A stretch of DNA of 64,000 bases from positions 42,877-106,876 of the forward strand of contig JAFWMS010000032.1 of the NCBI GenBank assembly GCA_017545535.1, written 5' to 3'. The notes beneath the pieces were generated by a model. That model saw nothing but the letters and a program-made list of their open reading frames with translations, was not told the DNA's origin and did not search any database. The first letter of the stretch is position 1. Each line of letters starts with the position of its first letter. Shown here piece after piece: positions 53,274 to 61,681 of the stretch. Made by a program: the position numbers and the translations under genes. This DNA comes from Clostridia bacterium (GTDB lineage Bacteria; Bacillota; Clostridia; Christensenellales; CAG-138).

Positions 53274-54152
53274 TCAATTCTTCAGCCTGGGATCAAGAGC
53301 ATCCCGAAGGCCGTCGCCGAACAGGTTCAGGCCGAAGATTGTCGCCATGATGGCGAGGCCCGGATACAGGACGAGGAACCCGTAGTCACGGATGTAGGGT
53401 CTGGCCGCAGAGAGCATCGAACCCCACTCCGCCGTGGGCGGCTGCACGCCGAGGCCGATGAAGGACAGGGACGTAGCAGCCAGGATCGCACTGGCCACGT
53501 TCATGGTGGTCTGCACGATAATGGGGGCCAGCGAGTTGACGACGATATACTTCGTGATGATCCTGAAGCTACTGGCGCCGATCGCCTGCGCCGCTTCGAT
53601 ATACTCGTTGCCCTTCACGCCCAGAACGGCAGATCGGACCACCCGGGTGAAGCGGGGGACGGCGCCAATCCCCAGAGCCAGGATCGTGTTTCCAACGCCC
53701 TGCCCCAGGACCGCCATGATCGACATAGCGAGGAGCGTGCCGGGGATCGCCATGAAGATATCCATTGCCCGCATAATTACAGTCTCCGTGTGAGAACCGT
53801 AGTAACCCGCAATGCTGCCCAGGATAATGCCGCCGATCATACCGAACAGTGAAGTGGAGATGCCCACCAGAAGGGAGATGCGCGCACCGTACACAACACG
53901 GCTGAACTGATCACGCCCCATGTTGTCTGTGCCGAAGAGATGCGCCCGGCAGGGGTAGCAAAAGGTGTTGGCCAGATCGTTGGAATAGGGGTCATAGGGC
54001 GCGATTACATCCGCGAAGATGGCCACCAGGATCAGCAGGATGGTCAGACAAAGCCCGAAAACGGCCAAGCGGTTCTTTTTCAAGCTTTTCCAAACTTCGA
54101 GTAGCTGGTTTTGCTTCTTCAGTTCAGCGCTGTTTTCCATGATATCAGGCAT
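53274..54152 (-). CDS. dppC: peptide-type ABC transporter permease (DppC/OppC)
   Basis: A 292-residue permease with the OppC N-terminal extension, six membrane helices and the EAA loop near '[20 protein letters not shown]'. It pairs with DppB 1 bp upstream. The start at 54152 follows GGGGGTGGCATAA. Confidence 0.95.
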   Translation of the reverse strand: MPDIMENSAELKKQNQLLEVWKSLKKNRLAVFGLCLTILLILVAIFADVIAPYDPYSNDLANTFCYPCRAHLFGTDNMGRDQFSRVVYGARISLLVGISTSLFGMIGGIILGSIAGYYGSHTETVIMRAMDIFMAIPGTLLAMSIMAVLGQGVGNTILALGIGAVPRFTRVVRSAVLGVKGNEYIEAAQAIGASSFRIITKYIVVNSLAPIIVQTTMNVASAILAATSLSFIGLGVQPPTAEWGSMLSAARPYIRDYGFLVLYPGLAIMATIFGLNLFGDGLRDALDPRLKN

Positions 54153-55133
54153 TTATGCCACCCCCTTTGTTTTTTGATTGGCAGCAGGTTTCTTGACCTT
54201 TTTCTTGGAATACTGCGCCTTGATCCTGGGATCGATATACGCATACAGCAAGTCCACCAGAAGATTCACGACACTGGAGCACAGAGCGATAAAGAGAACG
54301 CCGCCCTGCACCACAGGATAGTTTTTGATGGCGATGGCGTCCACCATCATTTTGCCGATGCCGGGGATGGAGAACACAGTCTCCGTCAACATGGCGCCGC
54401 CCAGATGAACGCCAAAGGAGTTGCCTATGACGGTGATGATGGGCATCATGGCATTCTTAAGGCCGTGCTTCAAAACGACCACCGACTCCAACTGTCCCTT
54501 GGACCGGGCCGTCACGATGTAATCCTGACGAATGACCTCCAGCATGGAGGACCGGGTCTGTCTGGTCACGGTAGCCGTGCTGCCCAAGCCCAGACAGATG
54601 GTGGGCAGGACCCACTGGGCCGGGGTGTCAAAGCCCGAGGGCGGGAACCACTTGAGCTTCAGGCAAAACCATATGATCAGCATCAGGCCGAACCAGAACG
54701 AAGGCATGGACGTGCCGATCAACGCGAAAGCGCTGGCCATGTTATCAAATATGGTGTACTGCTTCGTAGCGGATATGATGCCCAGGATGATGCCCAGGAC
54801 AGCTGAGACCACCATGCTGAGCAAGGCCAGTCGGAACGTGTTCGGGAAACGATCCAATATCTCCGTCGTGACCGATCTGTGAGTCGAATAGGATGTCCCA
54901 AAATCAAATCTCGTGATGATCTTGCCGATGTACCGGATATACTGTTCGAGGAACGTACCGTTCAAACCCAGCTGCTCCCGCATGGCCGCCACAGCTTCCG
55001 GAGTCGCATCCACGCCCAGCATGTACTCCGCAGGATCGCCCGGTGTGAAATAAATCATACAGAATACTATCAGCGAGACGCCCAGCATGACCGGGATCAG
55101 CATCAGTATTCGTTTTCCAACATATCGCAGCAT
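54153..55133 (-). CDS. dppB: peptide-type ABC transporter permease (DppB/OppB)
   Basis: A 326-residue permease with six membrane helices, the typical first extracytoplasmic domain ('TPGDPAEYMLG', 'LDRFPNTFRLAL') and the EAA loop near 'QDYIVTARSKGQLESVVVLK'. The C-terminal tail is lysine-rich. The ATG at 55133 follows GGAGGAAGAGCATC. Confidence 0.95.
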   Translation of the reverse strand: MLRYVGKRILMLIPVMLGVSLIVFCMIYFTPGDPAEYMLGVDATPEAVAAMREQLGLNGTFLEQYIRYIGKIITRFDFGTSYSTHRSVTTEILDRFPNTFRLALLSMVVSAVLGIILGIISATKQYTIFDNMASAFALIGTSMPSFWFGLMLIIWFCLKLKWFPPSGFDTPAQWVLPTICLGLGSTATVTRQTRSSMLEVIRQDYIVTARSKGQLESVVVLKHGLKNAMMPIITVIGNSFGVHLGGAMLTETVFSIPGIGKMMVDAIAIKNYPVVQGGVLFIALCSSVVNLLVDLLYAYIDPRIKAQYSKKKVKKPAANQKTKGVA

Positions 55134-55180
55134 GATGCTCTTCCTCCGTCGGAATAGAGTAGATTATGATGCAGAGCGGA

Positions 55181-55930
55181 TCAGACTTTGCTCTTGTTTT
55201 CGTAAGCAATGATGTCCTCAACGATCTTTTCCAGCTTGTTGAGCGCTTCTTCCTTCATATCGAGGCCGATCTCCATGGAAGACTTGCGGGCGTCATTCAG
55301 ACAGCCGTTGAGAGATACATCATACTTCCAGCTGGGTGCGTAGCCCCAGAAACCTCTGGTGTACAGAGAATCCTGCATGATACCCGGGACCATCTCTTCC
55401 TTCACATATTGAGGGCAAAGGCCCAGGGTGCTGGAGACTTCAAATTCATCGGCATGGCCGTAAGCATATCCTGGAGGCTTGAGACCGCCTGTGGCGGTCC
55501 GGGAGCCGAAGCCGGCCCAGAAGGCCTGAATGCCGTATTTCATCTTCAGGGTAATAGCCGCAAATTCGCAGGCGACGGTGTTGCCGCCGTGGCCGATAAT
55601 GAACAGGATCTTATTGATACCGTGCTTGGAGATAGAGACACAGATGTCCTCATACACCTTGGCCAGCGTCTCCGGTTTCAGCGTGACCGTACCGACGAAA
55701 TCCATGTGGTGTTCGGAGAGTCCGTAGGTCACCGGAGGGAAAGCCAGGACCTTATTCCCCATTCTCTCTGCCAATGCTTTGGCAAATGCATCCGCCCGAC
55801 CGGAATCGGTATAATACGTGCTGTTGGGACCGTGCTGCTCGCAGGAACCGACAGGCACCAAAGCGACCTTTACCTGATCGATAACTTTTTCCAACTCGGG
55901 AAGGTTCATGTATTCCATGATGAGCGCCAT
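55181..55930 (-). CDS. creatininase-family amidohydrolase
   Basis: The family holds creatinine amidohydrolase, formamide-type hydrolases and the mycofactocin peptidase MftE. The 249-residue protein has the binuclear metal-site pattern: 'SCEQHGPN' (Glu31, His33), Asp42 in 'TDSGRAD', 'GHGGN' (113-117) and 'HADEFEVS' (His159 to Glu162). All appear intact. The substrate may be a cyclic amide or small peptide brought in by the adjacent importer. The start at 55930 follows AGGAGGAGACAGAAT. Confidence 0.92.
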   Translation of the reverse strand: MALIMEYMNLPELEKVIDQVKVALVPVGSCEQHGPNSTYYTDSGRADAFAKALAERMGNKVLAFPPVTYGLSEHHMDFVGTVTLKPETLAKVYEDICVSISKHGINKILFIIGHGGNTVACEFAAITLKMKYGIQAFWAGFGSRTATGGLKPPGYAYGHADEFEVSSTLGLCPQYVKEEMVPGIMQDSLYTRGFWGYAPSWKYDVSLNGCLNDARKSSMEIGLDMKEEALNKLEKIVEDIIAYENKSKV

Positions 55931-55958
55931 ATTCTGTCTCCTCCTTCATCTATAATGG

Positions 55959-56012
55959 GCCGGAGACCCAAGGCCTGGTGATAGCCCCAGATCTCCGGCA
56001 TAGGTTGGGTCT
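55959..56012 (-). promoter_or_regulatory. alternative-stem hairpin between binding-protein and creatininase genes
   Basis: Directly after the binding-protein stop, two mutually exclusive stems can form: AGACCCAA with TTGGGTCT (55964-55971, 56005-56012) and GCCGGAGA with TCTCCGGC (55959-55966, 55992-55999). No T-run follows. Such elements often stabilise the highly expressed binding-protein mRNA. Confidence 0.55.
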
Positions 56013-56014
56013 TC

Positions 56015-57562
56015 TTATTTCTGTACTTTCAGAGCGCCGAGCCAGGGCGTGCCGGAAGGATCACACCAGAATCCCTCTACCTTCGCGGAAGCCAGATACA
56101 GCGTTTTCTTGGTGGCGATGGGAATCTGCTGATAGGTCTCGAACAGGTACTGCTGGAGCTCTTTGTAGACCTTGTCGCGCTCAGCATCGTCATAGGTCGC
56201 CTTGGCCTTGGCCAGAAGCTCGTTAGCATGCTCGTCCTTGGGATGGCACATCTGGTTGGGGATGATGTTGAACATGTTCAGGGCGTGGCCCGGGTCGCCG
56301 GTGGTGATGGTGCCCATGCTGGGTCCGATCTGGGCTTCGCCGCGGCGCATGGCCGCCACCCACTCGGAGGAAGCCACGGTGTTGATCTCAGCGGTCACGC
56401 CGATCTTGGACCAGTAGTCCTTGCACATTACGGCCAGATCGTTGTTATCCTGGGATTGATTGATGAGGACGGAGAGGGTCACACCGTTCTCGTAGCCGGC
56501 ATCCTTCAGGGCCTGCTTGGCCAGATCCACATTGTACTCATACACGCCGGTGTCCAGGAAGTTGCTGATGGGGTTGGCATACTGGCCGTTGGCCGGGGTG
56601 GCGTACTCACCGTAGATGGCCTTGGCGATGGCCTTGATATCCAGGGCGTGGCAGAGGGCCTTGCGCAGGTTCACATTGTCCATGACCGGGTCGGACAGGT
56701 TGAAGAGCACCTGCTGCATCGTGTATCCCTCAGAGGCATACAGGGTGAAGCCGGGGTCATCCTTGAGGCGGCTGCAGTCGCTGGTGCCGGGCTCATAGAT
56801 CAAATCCACGGTGCCGGCCTCCAGCTCGATGGCGCGGGAAGCGGTCTCGGTGATAAACCGGAAAACCAGGTTGTCATAGGAGGCGGGCTCGCCCCAGAAG
56901 TACTCGTTCTTGCTGCAGACCAGCTTGGTGCCGGTCTCCCAGGAATCCACCTTCATGAAGCCGCTGGAGACGGGTTTGCGGCCATACTCGGCTTCGCCCA
57001 TGGCTTCCATAGCCGCCTTGCAGACGATGCTGCCACGGGAGCAGGCCAGGTAGTTGAAGAAGCTGGAGAACTCGGTCTTGGTGCGGACGATGACGGTCTT
57101 GTTGTCCACCACTTCGGTGTTGTCGCCGTCAAAAGTGCCCATGGTGCCTGTGCTGGTGGGGTTCACAGAGGCGCGGGCAATGGAGAACTTCACGTCCTCA
57201 GCGGTCACGTCCGTACCGTCGGACCACTTGGCGTTGTCCCGAATGTGGAACTTGACGGAGAGGTTGTCCAACCGCTCCCAGGAATCGGCCAGCCAGGGGA
57301 TGATGTCGCCGTTCTGATCCCTTCTGACCAGGGTGTCGAAGATGTTCATTTGCACCGCAAAGGCTACGACCTGGGAGGTGCCCTGGGGGTCCAGCGTGTC
57401 GGGCTCGGCCTTGAGGGCCACGGTCAACGTGTCTTTGTACTCGGGGGCAGCAGCCGTTCCCGCGTTGGCGGGGGTCTCCTCCTTCTTGCCGCAGGCCGCC
57501 AGCATGGGCAGCACCATCATAACGGCCAACAGGAGTGCCAGTACCTTCAGTAGCTTTTTCAT
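56015..57562 (-). CDS. dppA: peptide-type ABC transporter substrate-binding lipoprotein (DppA-like)
   Basis: A 515-residue family 5 solute-binding protein. It has a lipoprotein signal with lipobox 'LAAC' (Cys24), then 'VALKAEPDTLDPQGT', 'WSDGTDVTAEDVKFS' and 'VNLRKALCHALD', all typical of the fold. The ligand could be a peptide, an opine, nickel or another small cation; sequence does not settle it. It is 42 bp after the PLP enzyme gene and before the creatininase gene; the dppBCDF genes follow. Confidence 0.94.
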   Translation of the reverse strand: MKKLLKVLALLLAVMMVLPMLAACGKKEETPANAGTAAAPEYKDTLTVALKAEPDTLDPQGTSQVVAFAVQMNIFDTLVRRDQNGDIIPWLADSWERLDNLSVKFHIRDNAKWSDGTDVTAEDVKFSIARASVNPTSTGTMGTFDGDNTEVVDNKTVIVRTKTEFSSFFNYLACSRGSIVCKAAMEAMGEAEYGRKPVSSGFMKVDSWETGTKLVCSKNEYFWGEPASYDNLVFRFITETASRAIELEAGTVDLIYEPGTSDCSRLKDDPGFTLYASEGYTMQQVLFNLSDPVMDNVNLRKALCHALDIKAIAKAIYGEYATPANGQYANPISNFLDTGVYEYNVDLAKQALKDAGYENGVTLSVLINQSQDNNDLAVMCKDYWSKIGVTAEINTVASSEWVAAMRRGEAQIGPSMGTITTGDPGHALNMFNIIPNQMCHPKDEHANELLAKAKATYDDAERDKVYKELQQYLFETYQQIPIATKKTLYLASAKVEGFWCDPSGTPWLGALKVQK

Positions 57563-57604
57563 GTGTGTTTCTCCTTTCTATTTCTAAGACAATCCTTGTC
57601 TCAG

Positions 57605-58795
57605 TTAGTCCTGTTTCTTTTTCCGCTCGTAGGGAGCAAAGGTTCGGCAGATACTGGCGAGCCCCTGCTCGAGCACGCTCCGAGGGGTCCCGACATTCAG
57701 ACGAATGAATCCCTTCCCGTTCTCCCCCGACACGGTCCCGCTGCCGACGGTGACCCGCGCCTCTTCGCTCATGAGCTCCATGAGCTTCTCCTGTTCCAGC
57801 CCGTAAGCGGAGAAGTCCAGCCACATGAGGTAGGTGGCCTCTGTTTCCGTCACGTCCACAGACGGGAGCCGATCCGCGAGGAACGACTTGACGAAGCGGA
57901 TATTGCCCCAGAGGTAGTCCGTAAGACTGTCCACCCACGCGGCACCGTTCCGGTAGGCTGCCTCGGTGGCGACGAGGCCGGCGATGTTGACCTCGTTGTG
58001 GAACTTCTTGACGGTGAAAGCCAGCTTTTCCCTGAGAGCGGGGTCCTTTACAAAGACCAAGGAGCACTTGAGCCCCGGGATGTTGAAAGTCTTGCTGGCG
58101 GCGGTCATGACGATGGTGCATCGGGCAGCATCAGGATGGGCAGTCAGTGCGCTGCACTGCTTTTTCTTCGCGCTGCCATAGACGATATCGCAATGAATCT
58201 CGTCGGAGAGAAGCAGCGCGCCGTGCCGCAGGCACAGATCCGTAAGCCTGCAGAGCTCCTCCCGGGTCCAGACACGGCCCACGGGGTTATGGGGGCTGCA
58301 GAGGATCACGGCCTTCGCGCCATTTTCGAGGGCCGCCTCGATACCAGCAAAGTCCATAAAATAACAGCCCTGCGCCCGAATGAGGGGCGTTAGGGCTGCG
58401 GTAATATCAAATCTTTCCAGAGTGGTGCGGAACGGATGGTAGACAGGCGGGCAAAGAACGATAGCGTCGCCCGCGGCAAAGAAGGTGTCGAGGATGAGGC
58501 TCAGGGATTCGAGGGTCCCGGCAACAGGGAGGATGTCCTCCCGGCAGAGCTCCAGCCCGTGACGGGTTTTGAACCAGCCGATGACGCTATCAAAAAAGCT
58601 GTCCGTCTCAAACGTGTAGCCGAACGTACCGTCCTTGATGCGATCCGCAAGTGCGCATCGCATCTGTGGAAGCGTCTCAAAATCCATATCGGCGATGCCG
58701 AAAGGAAGCCGGTCCACGCCCTGCTTATCCCATTTCACGCTGCCCGTATTACGCCTGTCGAGCAAGCGGTCGAAGGTGCGGTCAGTCTCCAGCAT
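57605..58795 (-). CDS. PLP-dependent MalY/PatB-type aminotransferase or C-S lyase
   Basis: This fold-type I enzyme group includes cystathionine beta-lyases (MalY, PatB) and some aminotransferases. The 396-residue protein has 'WVADMDF'-like 'GIADMDFE' near residue 33, 'SPHNPVGR' (167-174), 'SDEIHCDIV' (197-205) and the PLP lysine Lys235 in 'TAASKTFNIPG'. The usual 'APSKTFN' reads 'AASKTFN', a mild change. It heads the operon and would release an amine, thiol or keto acid from the imported compound. The start follows AAGGAGAAGCGT. Confidence 0.92.
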   Translation of the reverse strand: MLETDRTFDRLLDRRNTGSVKWDKQGVDRLPFGIADMDFETLPQMRCALADRIKDGTFGYTFETDSFFDSVIGWFKTRHGLELCREDILPVAGTLESLSLILDTFFAAGDAIVLCPPVYHPFRTTLERFDITAALTPLIRAQGCYFMDFAGIEAALENGAKAVILCSPHNPVGRVWTREELCRLTDLCLRHGALLLSDEIHCDIVYGSAKKKQCSALTAHPDAARCTIVMTAASKTFNIPGLKCSLVFVKDPALREKLAFTVKKFHNEVNIAGLVATEAAYRNGAAWVDSLTDYLWGNIRFVKSFLADRLPSVDVTETEATYLMWLDFSAYGLEQEKLMELMSEEARVTVGSGTVSGENGKGFIRLNVGTPRSVLEQGLASICRTFAPYERKKKQD

Positions 58796-58846
58796 ACGCT
58801 TCTCCTTAACGCGGGATATGGATGAGTCTCGTCAACTTGCATGTTT

Positions 58847-58875
58847 ATTCTATCTTTATTCCTTCATGTTTTCAA
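58847..58875 (-). promoter_or_regulatory. promoter of the catabolic operon
   Basis: TTGAAA (58870-58875) and TAGAAT (58847-58852) are spaced by 17 bp on the minus strand, 50 bp before the PLP enzyme ATG. Confidence 0.7.
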
Positions 58876-58925
58876 GCGTTAATTCCTTGTGGAAGTTAAA
58901 GGTTTCTTTGTAGTATAAGATTGTA

Positions 58926-58949
58926 AAAAGAAGGATTTCTCCTTCTTTT
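58926..58949 (-). terminator. intrinsic terminator of the LysR gene
   Basis: A 10-bp stem (AAAAGAAGGA with TCCTTCTTTT) with a GAAA loop is followed by TTTTTA on the minus strand, just upstream of the catabolic operon promoter. Confidence 0.85.
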
Positions 58950-59029
58950 ACTACAAATATTCGTATTGTTTCAAAACACAGACTGCCAGTGGCCTAAACC
59001 GTCTTCCCGTTCCAACATTCGTCTATTAT

Positions 59030-59041
59030 TATGCACTATAT
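59030..59041. promoter_or_regulatory. candidate LysR-binding site
   Basis: TATGCACTATAT differs at one base from TATGCTCTATAT (60061-60072) in the lysR promoter region. It lies just past the lysR stop, about 155 bp upstream of the operon -35. Confidence 0.35.
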
Positions 59042-59047
59042 ATACTT

Positions 59048-60010
59048 TTATTCATCCTTACCGAAGCCTTTTTCCTCAAAATATCGTTTCGTCGAACGGA
59101 TAAACGCCTGCATGAGCGGCGTCAACTTCACATTTGCAAGGTAGCACAGGGACAGGGCATAGCCCGCGAGATCCCTCTGGATCAGGTAGCAGCCGTAGTC
59201 CACGGGGTCCCGAGACGTTCCGGTCATGACCCGCGGGAAAAGAAGTCGCCCCGCGCCTGCGCTGATGCCATAACCGCGCATGGTCAGGGTGATAGCTGTC
59301 TCCAGGGATGTGGTCTCGATCTTGACGTTGGGAACGATGTTCTCCTTCATCATCTGCTTGAGCAGCACCTCCCGCATCGTTCCCACCAGCGTGATGATGA
59401 AGGGAGCGTCCTTGACTATGGACAAGCTCGGCTTCTCCCTGAGCTGCCGCCGGATAGATTCCGCCCTGTCTCCGTAAAACCGCTTGAGTCCTTTGATCGG
59501 CGCATACAGATACAGATCATCCCCTTCGGACAGTGACACATATTTTACGCTACCGTAGGAAAAAGGCGGTCGGGCAATGGCGACGTCGATCCGTCGTTCC
59601 TTCAGCGCGTCTGCCATTTCCTCGAAGGTCAGTTCCCTGACCCTGAGATCCGCATAGGGGCACTGCCGAAAAAAATCATCCAGGATATCAGGGACAAATA
59701 GATGAGCATGGGCGTGGCTCACACCGATCCGCAGCAGCCCGTGTTCCGGCGCCACCAGGTCCTTCATATCTTTGAGCATGATTTGCTTGGTATGCAGTAT
59801 CTCCCGCGCCCCCTCGAGGAGCCGCTCCCCGGCAGGGGTAATCGTCAGGGGCCGCGTCCGGTGAAACAACGGCGCGCCGACCTCCTTTTCAAGCTGTGCG
59901 ATATGGATGCTGAGCGTCTGCTGGGAAACGAACTGCTGCTTCGAAGCCTCCGTGAAGCTCCGCGTTTCAGCCACCGCCACGAAATACTGCAGCTGAATCA
60001 AGGTGATCAT
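59048..60010 (-). CDS. LysR-family transcriptional regulator
   Basis: A 320-residue LTTR with an N-terminal winged helix-turn-helix (residues 1-60: 'LQYFVAVAETRSFTEASKQQ', 'VSQQTLSIHIAQLEKEVGAP') and a C-terminal effector-binding domain (about 90-300) of periplasmic-binding-protein fold. The co-inducer is probably the substrate or product of the adjacent operon. The start is ATG 60010 (GGGGG 6 nt upstream), with the preceding GTG less likely. It lies head to tail upstream of the catabolic operon and divergent from the flavoprotein gene. Confidence 0.93.
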   Translation of the reverse strand: MITLIQLQYFVAVAETRSFTEASKQQFVSQQTLSIHIAQLEKEVGAPLFHRTRPLTITPAGERLLEGAREILHTKQIMLKDMKDLVAPEHGLLRIGVSHAHAHLFVPDILDDFFRQCPYADLRVRELTFEEMADALKERRIDVAIARPPFSYGSVKYVSLSEGDDLYLYAPIKGLKRFYGDRAESIRRQLREKPSLSIVKDAPFIITLVGTMREVLLKQMMKENIVPNVKIETTSLETAITLTMRGYGISAGAGRLLFPRVMTGTSRDPVDYGCYLIQRDLAGYALSLCYLANVKLTPLMQAFIRSTKRYFEEKGFGKDE

Positions 60011-60054
60011 CACATTCCCCCTTTCCGGCCGGCCCGGCCGGTTTCCCTCGTTTC

Positions 60055-60084
60055 ATTATATATGCTCTATATGTCCGAATGCAA
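60055..60084 (-). promoter_or_regulatory. lysR promoter with overlapping dyad operator
   Basis: TTGCAT (60079-60084) and TATAAT (60055-60060) are spaced by 18 bp on the minus strand. Between and across the -10 lies ATATA-TGCTC-TATAT (60058-60072), a dyad containing the LTTR T-N11-A pattern, which suggests self-control. Confidence 0.6.
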
Positions 60085-60115
60085 GTTGTTCTCATCGCGG
60101 TCCGGTTCCCGCCCG

Positions 60116-60143
60116 TTGACAAGCGGCGGGAACATGGTATGAT
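60116..60143 (+). promoter_or_regulatory. promoter of the flavoprotein gene
   Basis: TTGACA (60116-60121) and TATGAT (60138-60143, preceded by TGG) are spaced by 16 bp, 29 bp before the ATG. Confidence 0.65.
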
Positions 60144-60172
60144 ACCATCATCGCACAGTACGGGGAGGGCCT

Positions 60173-60691
60173 ATGAAGCGAATCATCATCTTGGACGGTG
60201 CCGGACGGAATGATGGGCGGACGTCCGCCCTGGTCCGGACGTTCACCGAAGGCGCCAAGCAGGCGGGGAACGAAGTCATCCGATTTGAGCTGCAAGAAAT
60301 GGACATCCGCGGATGCCGCAACTGCCAAGGCTGTGCCAGGCAGGAAAAGGGGATTCCGCTGCCCTGTGTCCAAAGGGATGACATGGATGAGATCTACCGC
60401 GCCTTTCGGGAAGCCCAGGTGATCGTGCTCGCCTCACCCGTCTACTGGTGGACTGTCAGCGGCCCGCTGAAAACAGCCGTGGACCGATTGTACGCCCTTA
60501 TCCGCAACGCGGGGAAGGATGCGTATCCCAAGGAGAGCGTCCTCCTCATGACCGCCGGCAGCACAGACTACAGCCAGGCCGTCGCCTGGTATTCCCGCTT
60601 CGAACCCTGGCTGGGCTGGAAGGATCTGGGAATGATCCTCGGCGCGAATCAGGCGGAGGCCGCCCGGGAACTCGGAGCAGGCATACGATAA
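60173..60691 (+). CDS. flavodoxin-like NAD(P)H reductase, iron-sulfur flavoprotein type
   Basis: The 172-residue protein has the flavodoxin-fold start 'MKRIIILDGAGRNDGRTSAL', the FMN-site motif 'SPVYWWTVSGPLKTAVDR' and a compact cysteine group 'CRNCQGCARQ' (Cys48, Cys51, Cys54) that, with Cys66, resembles the Fe-S site of iron-sulfur flavoproteins. It may reduce small molecules or supply electrons to the island's enzymes. The start follows GGGAGGG. It is convergent with mobA, 13 bp apart. Confidence 0.87.
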   Translation: MKRIIILDGAGRNDGRTSALVRTFTEGAKQAGNEVIRFELQEMDIRGCRNCQGCARQEKGIPLPCVQRDDMDEIYRAFREAQVIVLASPVYWWTVSGPLKTAVDRLYALIRNAGKDAYPKESVLLMTAGSTDYSQAVAWYSRFEPWLGWKDLGMILGANQAEAARELGAGIR

Positions 60692-60704
60692 TCCGGCAAA
60701 AAGC

Positions 60705-61286
60705 CTATTTCCCCATCCCGCCTGCCAGGCGGCGGAGGGTCTCGTAGTCCTCTGGGGTGTTGCAGTTGAGGAGCAGCGCAGGATCTCCCCGGTAAGGTAC
60801 GGTCTGCCAGCCGGTCCGGTCGAGCAGCGCCCGCACGGAGCGCTTGCCGCTCTCAAGGACTTCAGCAACCTCGCTCAGCAAATCAGTCCGGTATACGCCG
60901 ATGAGCGGTTCGATCCCCCCTTCCCCGGACAACAGCGTGACCGCCTCGCTTCCCGTGAAATGGGCCTCGAGAAGCGAAGTGAGCACGGATATCGGGATTA
61001 GAGGGACATCCACGCTCAGCACGAGACAGTCTTCGCAGGCCGCAGCGGCAAAGCAGGCCTGAAGTCCTCCGAGTGGCCCCACGCCTGCAGACTTATCCTC
61101 TACATACCGGACGCCGGACGCGTATCCCCGCCGGCCGGAGACCAGGATGTCCGCCACGCCGGCTTCCTTCATTTTTTCCGTCTGGATTTCAAGAAGGGTC
61201 CTCCCCCCCAGAACGAGGTCTGCCTTGTCAATGCCCATGCGAACGCTCTTTCCTCCGGCGAGGATAATGCCTGATACCGGTTTCAC
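60705..61286 (-). CDS. mobA: molybdenum cofactor guanylyltransferase
   Basis: MobA attaches GMP to molybdopterin, making the MGD form needed by DMSO-reductase-type enzymes. The 193-residue protein has the NTP-transferase motif 'ILAGGKSVRMGIDKA' (8-22), 'GPLGGLQACF' near 70 and 'LSVDVPLIP' near 93. The start is GTG at 61286 with AAGGAGG 5 nt upstream; longer readings lack a ribosome site. Its presence near the Mo oxidoreductase supports a bisMGD cofactor. No other moa/moe genes are visible. Confidence 0.92.
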   Translation of the reverse strand: MKPVSGIILAGGKSVRMGIDKADLVLGGRTLLEIQTEKMKEAGVADILVSGRRGYASGVRYVEDKSAGVGPLGGLQACFAAAACEDCLVLSVDVPLIPISVLTSLLEAHFTGSEAVTLLSGEGGIEPLIGVYRTDLLSEVAEVLESGKRSVRALLDRTGWQTVPYRGDPALLLNCNTPEDYETLRRLAGGMGK

Positions 61287-61331
61287 GTGTACCTCCTTGC
61301 AGGCCGGGAAGGATTCCGGCCTTCGGCTCCC

Positions 61332-61360
61332 ATGATAGCAGAAACCAGGCGACGGTTCAA
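61332..61360 (-). promoter_or_regulatory. promoter of mobA
   Basis: TTGAAC (61355-61360) and TATCAT (61332-61337) are spaced by 17 bp on the minus strand. The gap 61361-61528 is AT-rich and holds no gene that I can recognise. Confidence 0.6.
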
Positions 61361-61528
61361 GGGATCCCAAAATCTGGCATGGAAAATCCACTTTATGTGG
61401 TATTTTTGGAAGGGAAAGCGTTTTACGAGTTTGGAAAAGATGAATACGGATTGAATGGACTGATATTGATTGTACCGAGCGCACGATTACTGTGTCGAAA
61501 TCAAGAAAAAAGCTTAATTTGGCTACTC

Positions 61529-61562
61529 TGAGAATGCATATTTAGAAAAAGTGCAGTCAAAA
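61529..61562. repeat. second copy of the GAGAATGCAT / GTGCAGTCAAAA motifs
   Basis: TGAGAATGCAT (61529-61539) and GTGCAGTCAAAA (61551-61562) match the copy at 42982-43005 in the same order and strand, with an 11-bp spacer instead of 1 bp. Confidence 0.65.
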
Positions 61563-61646
61563 CCGAATTTAGAAATGCATATGCTTTTTCTCATTCATTG
61601 TGACGATATCATCCAAGCGGATCTTGCACAACCATTCAAGGAATAA

Positions 61647-61681
61647 AAAGAACCCCCGAAAACGCTGTGTTTTCGGGGGTT
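61647..61681 (-). terminator. terminator following the tRNA-Arg fragment
   Basis: A 13-bp perfect stem (AACCCCCGAAAAC with GTTTTCGGGGGTT), loop ACAGC, is followed by CTTTTTA on the minus strand, immediately after the tRNA 3' end. Confidence 0.85.
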
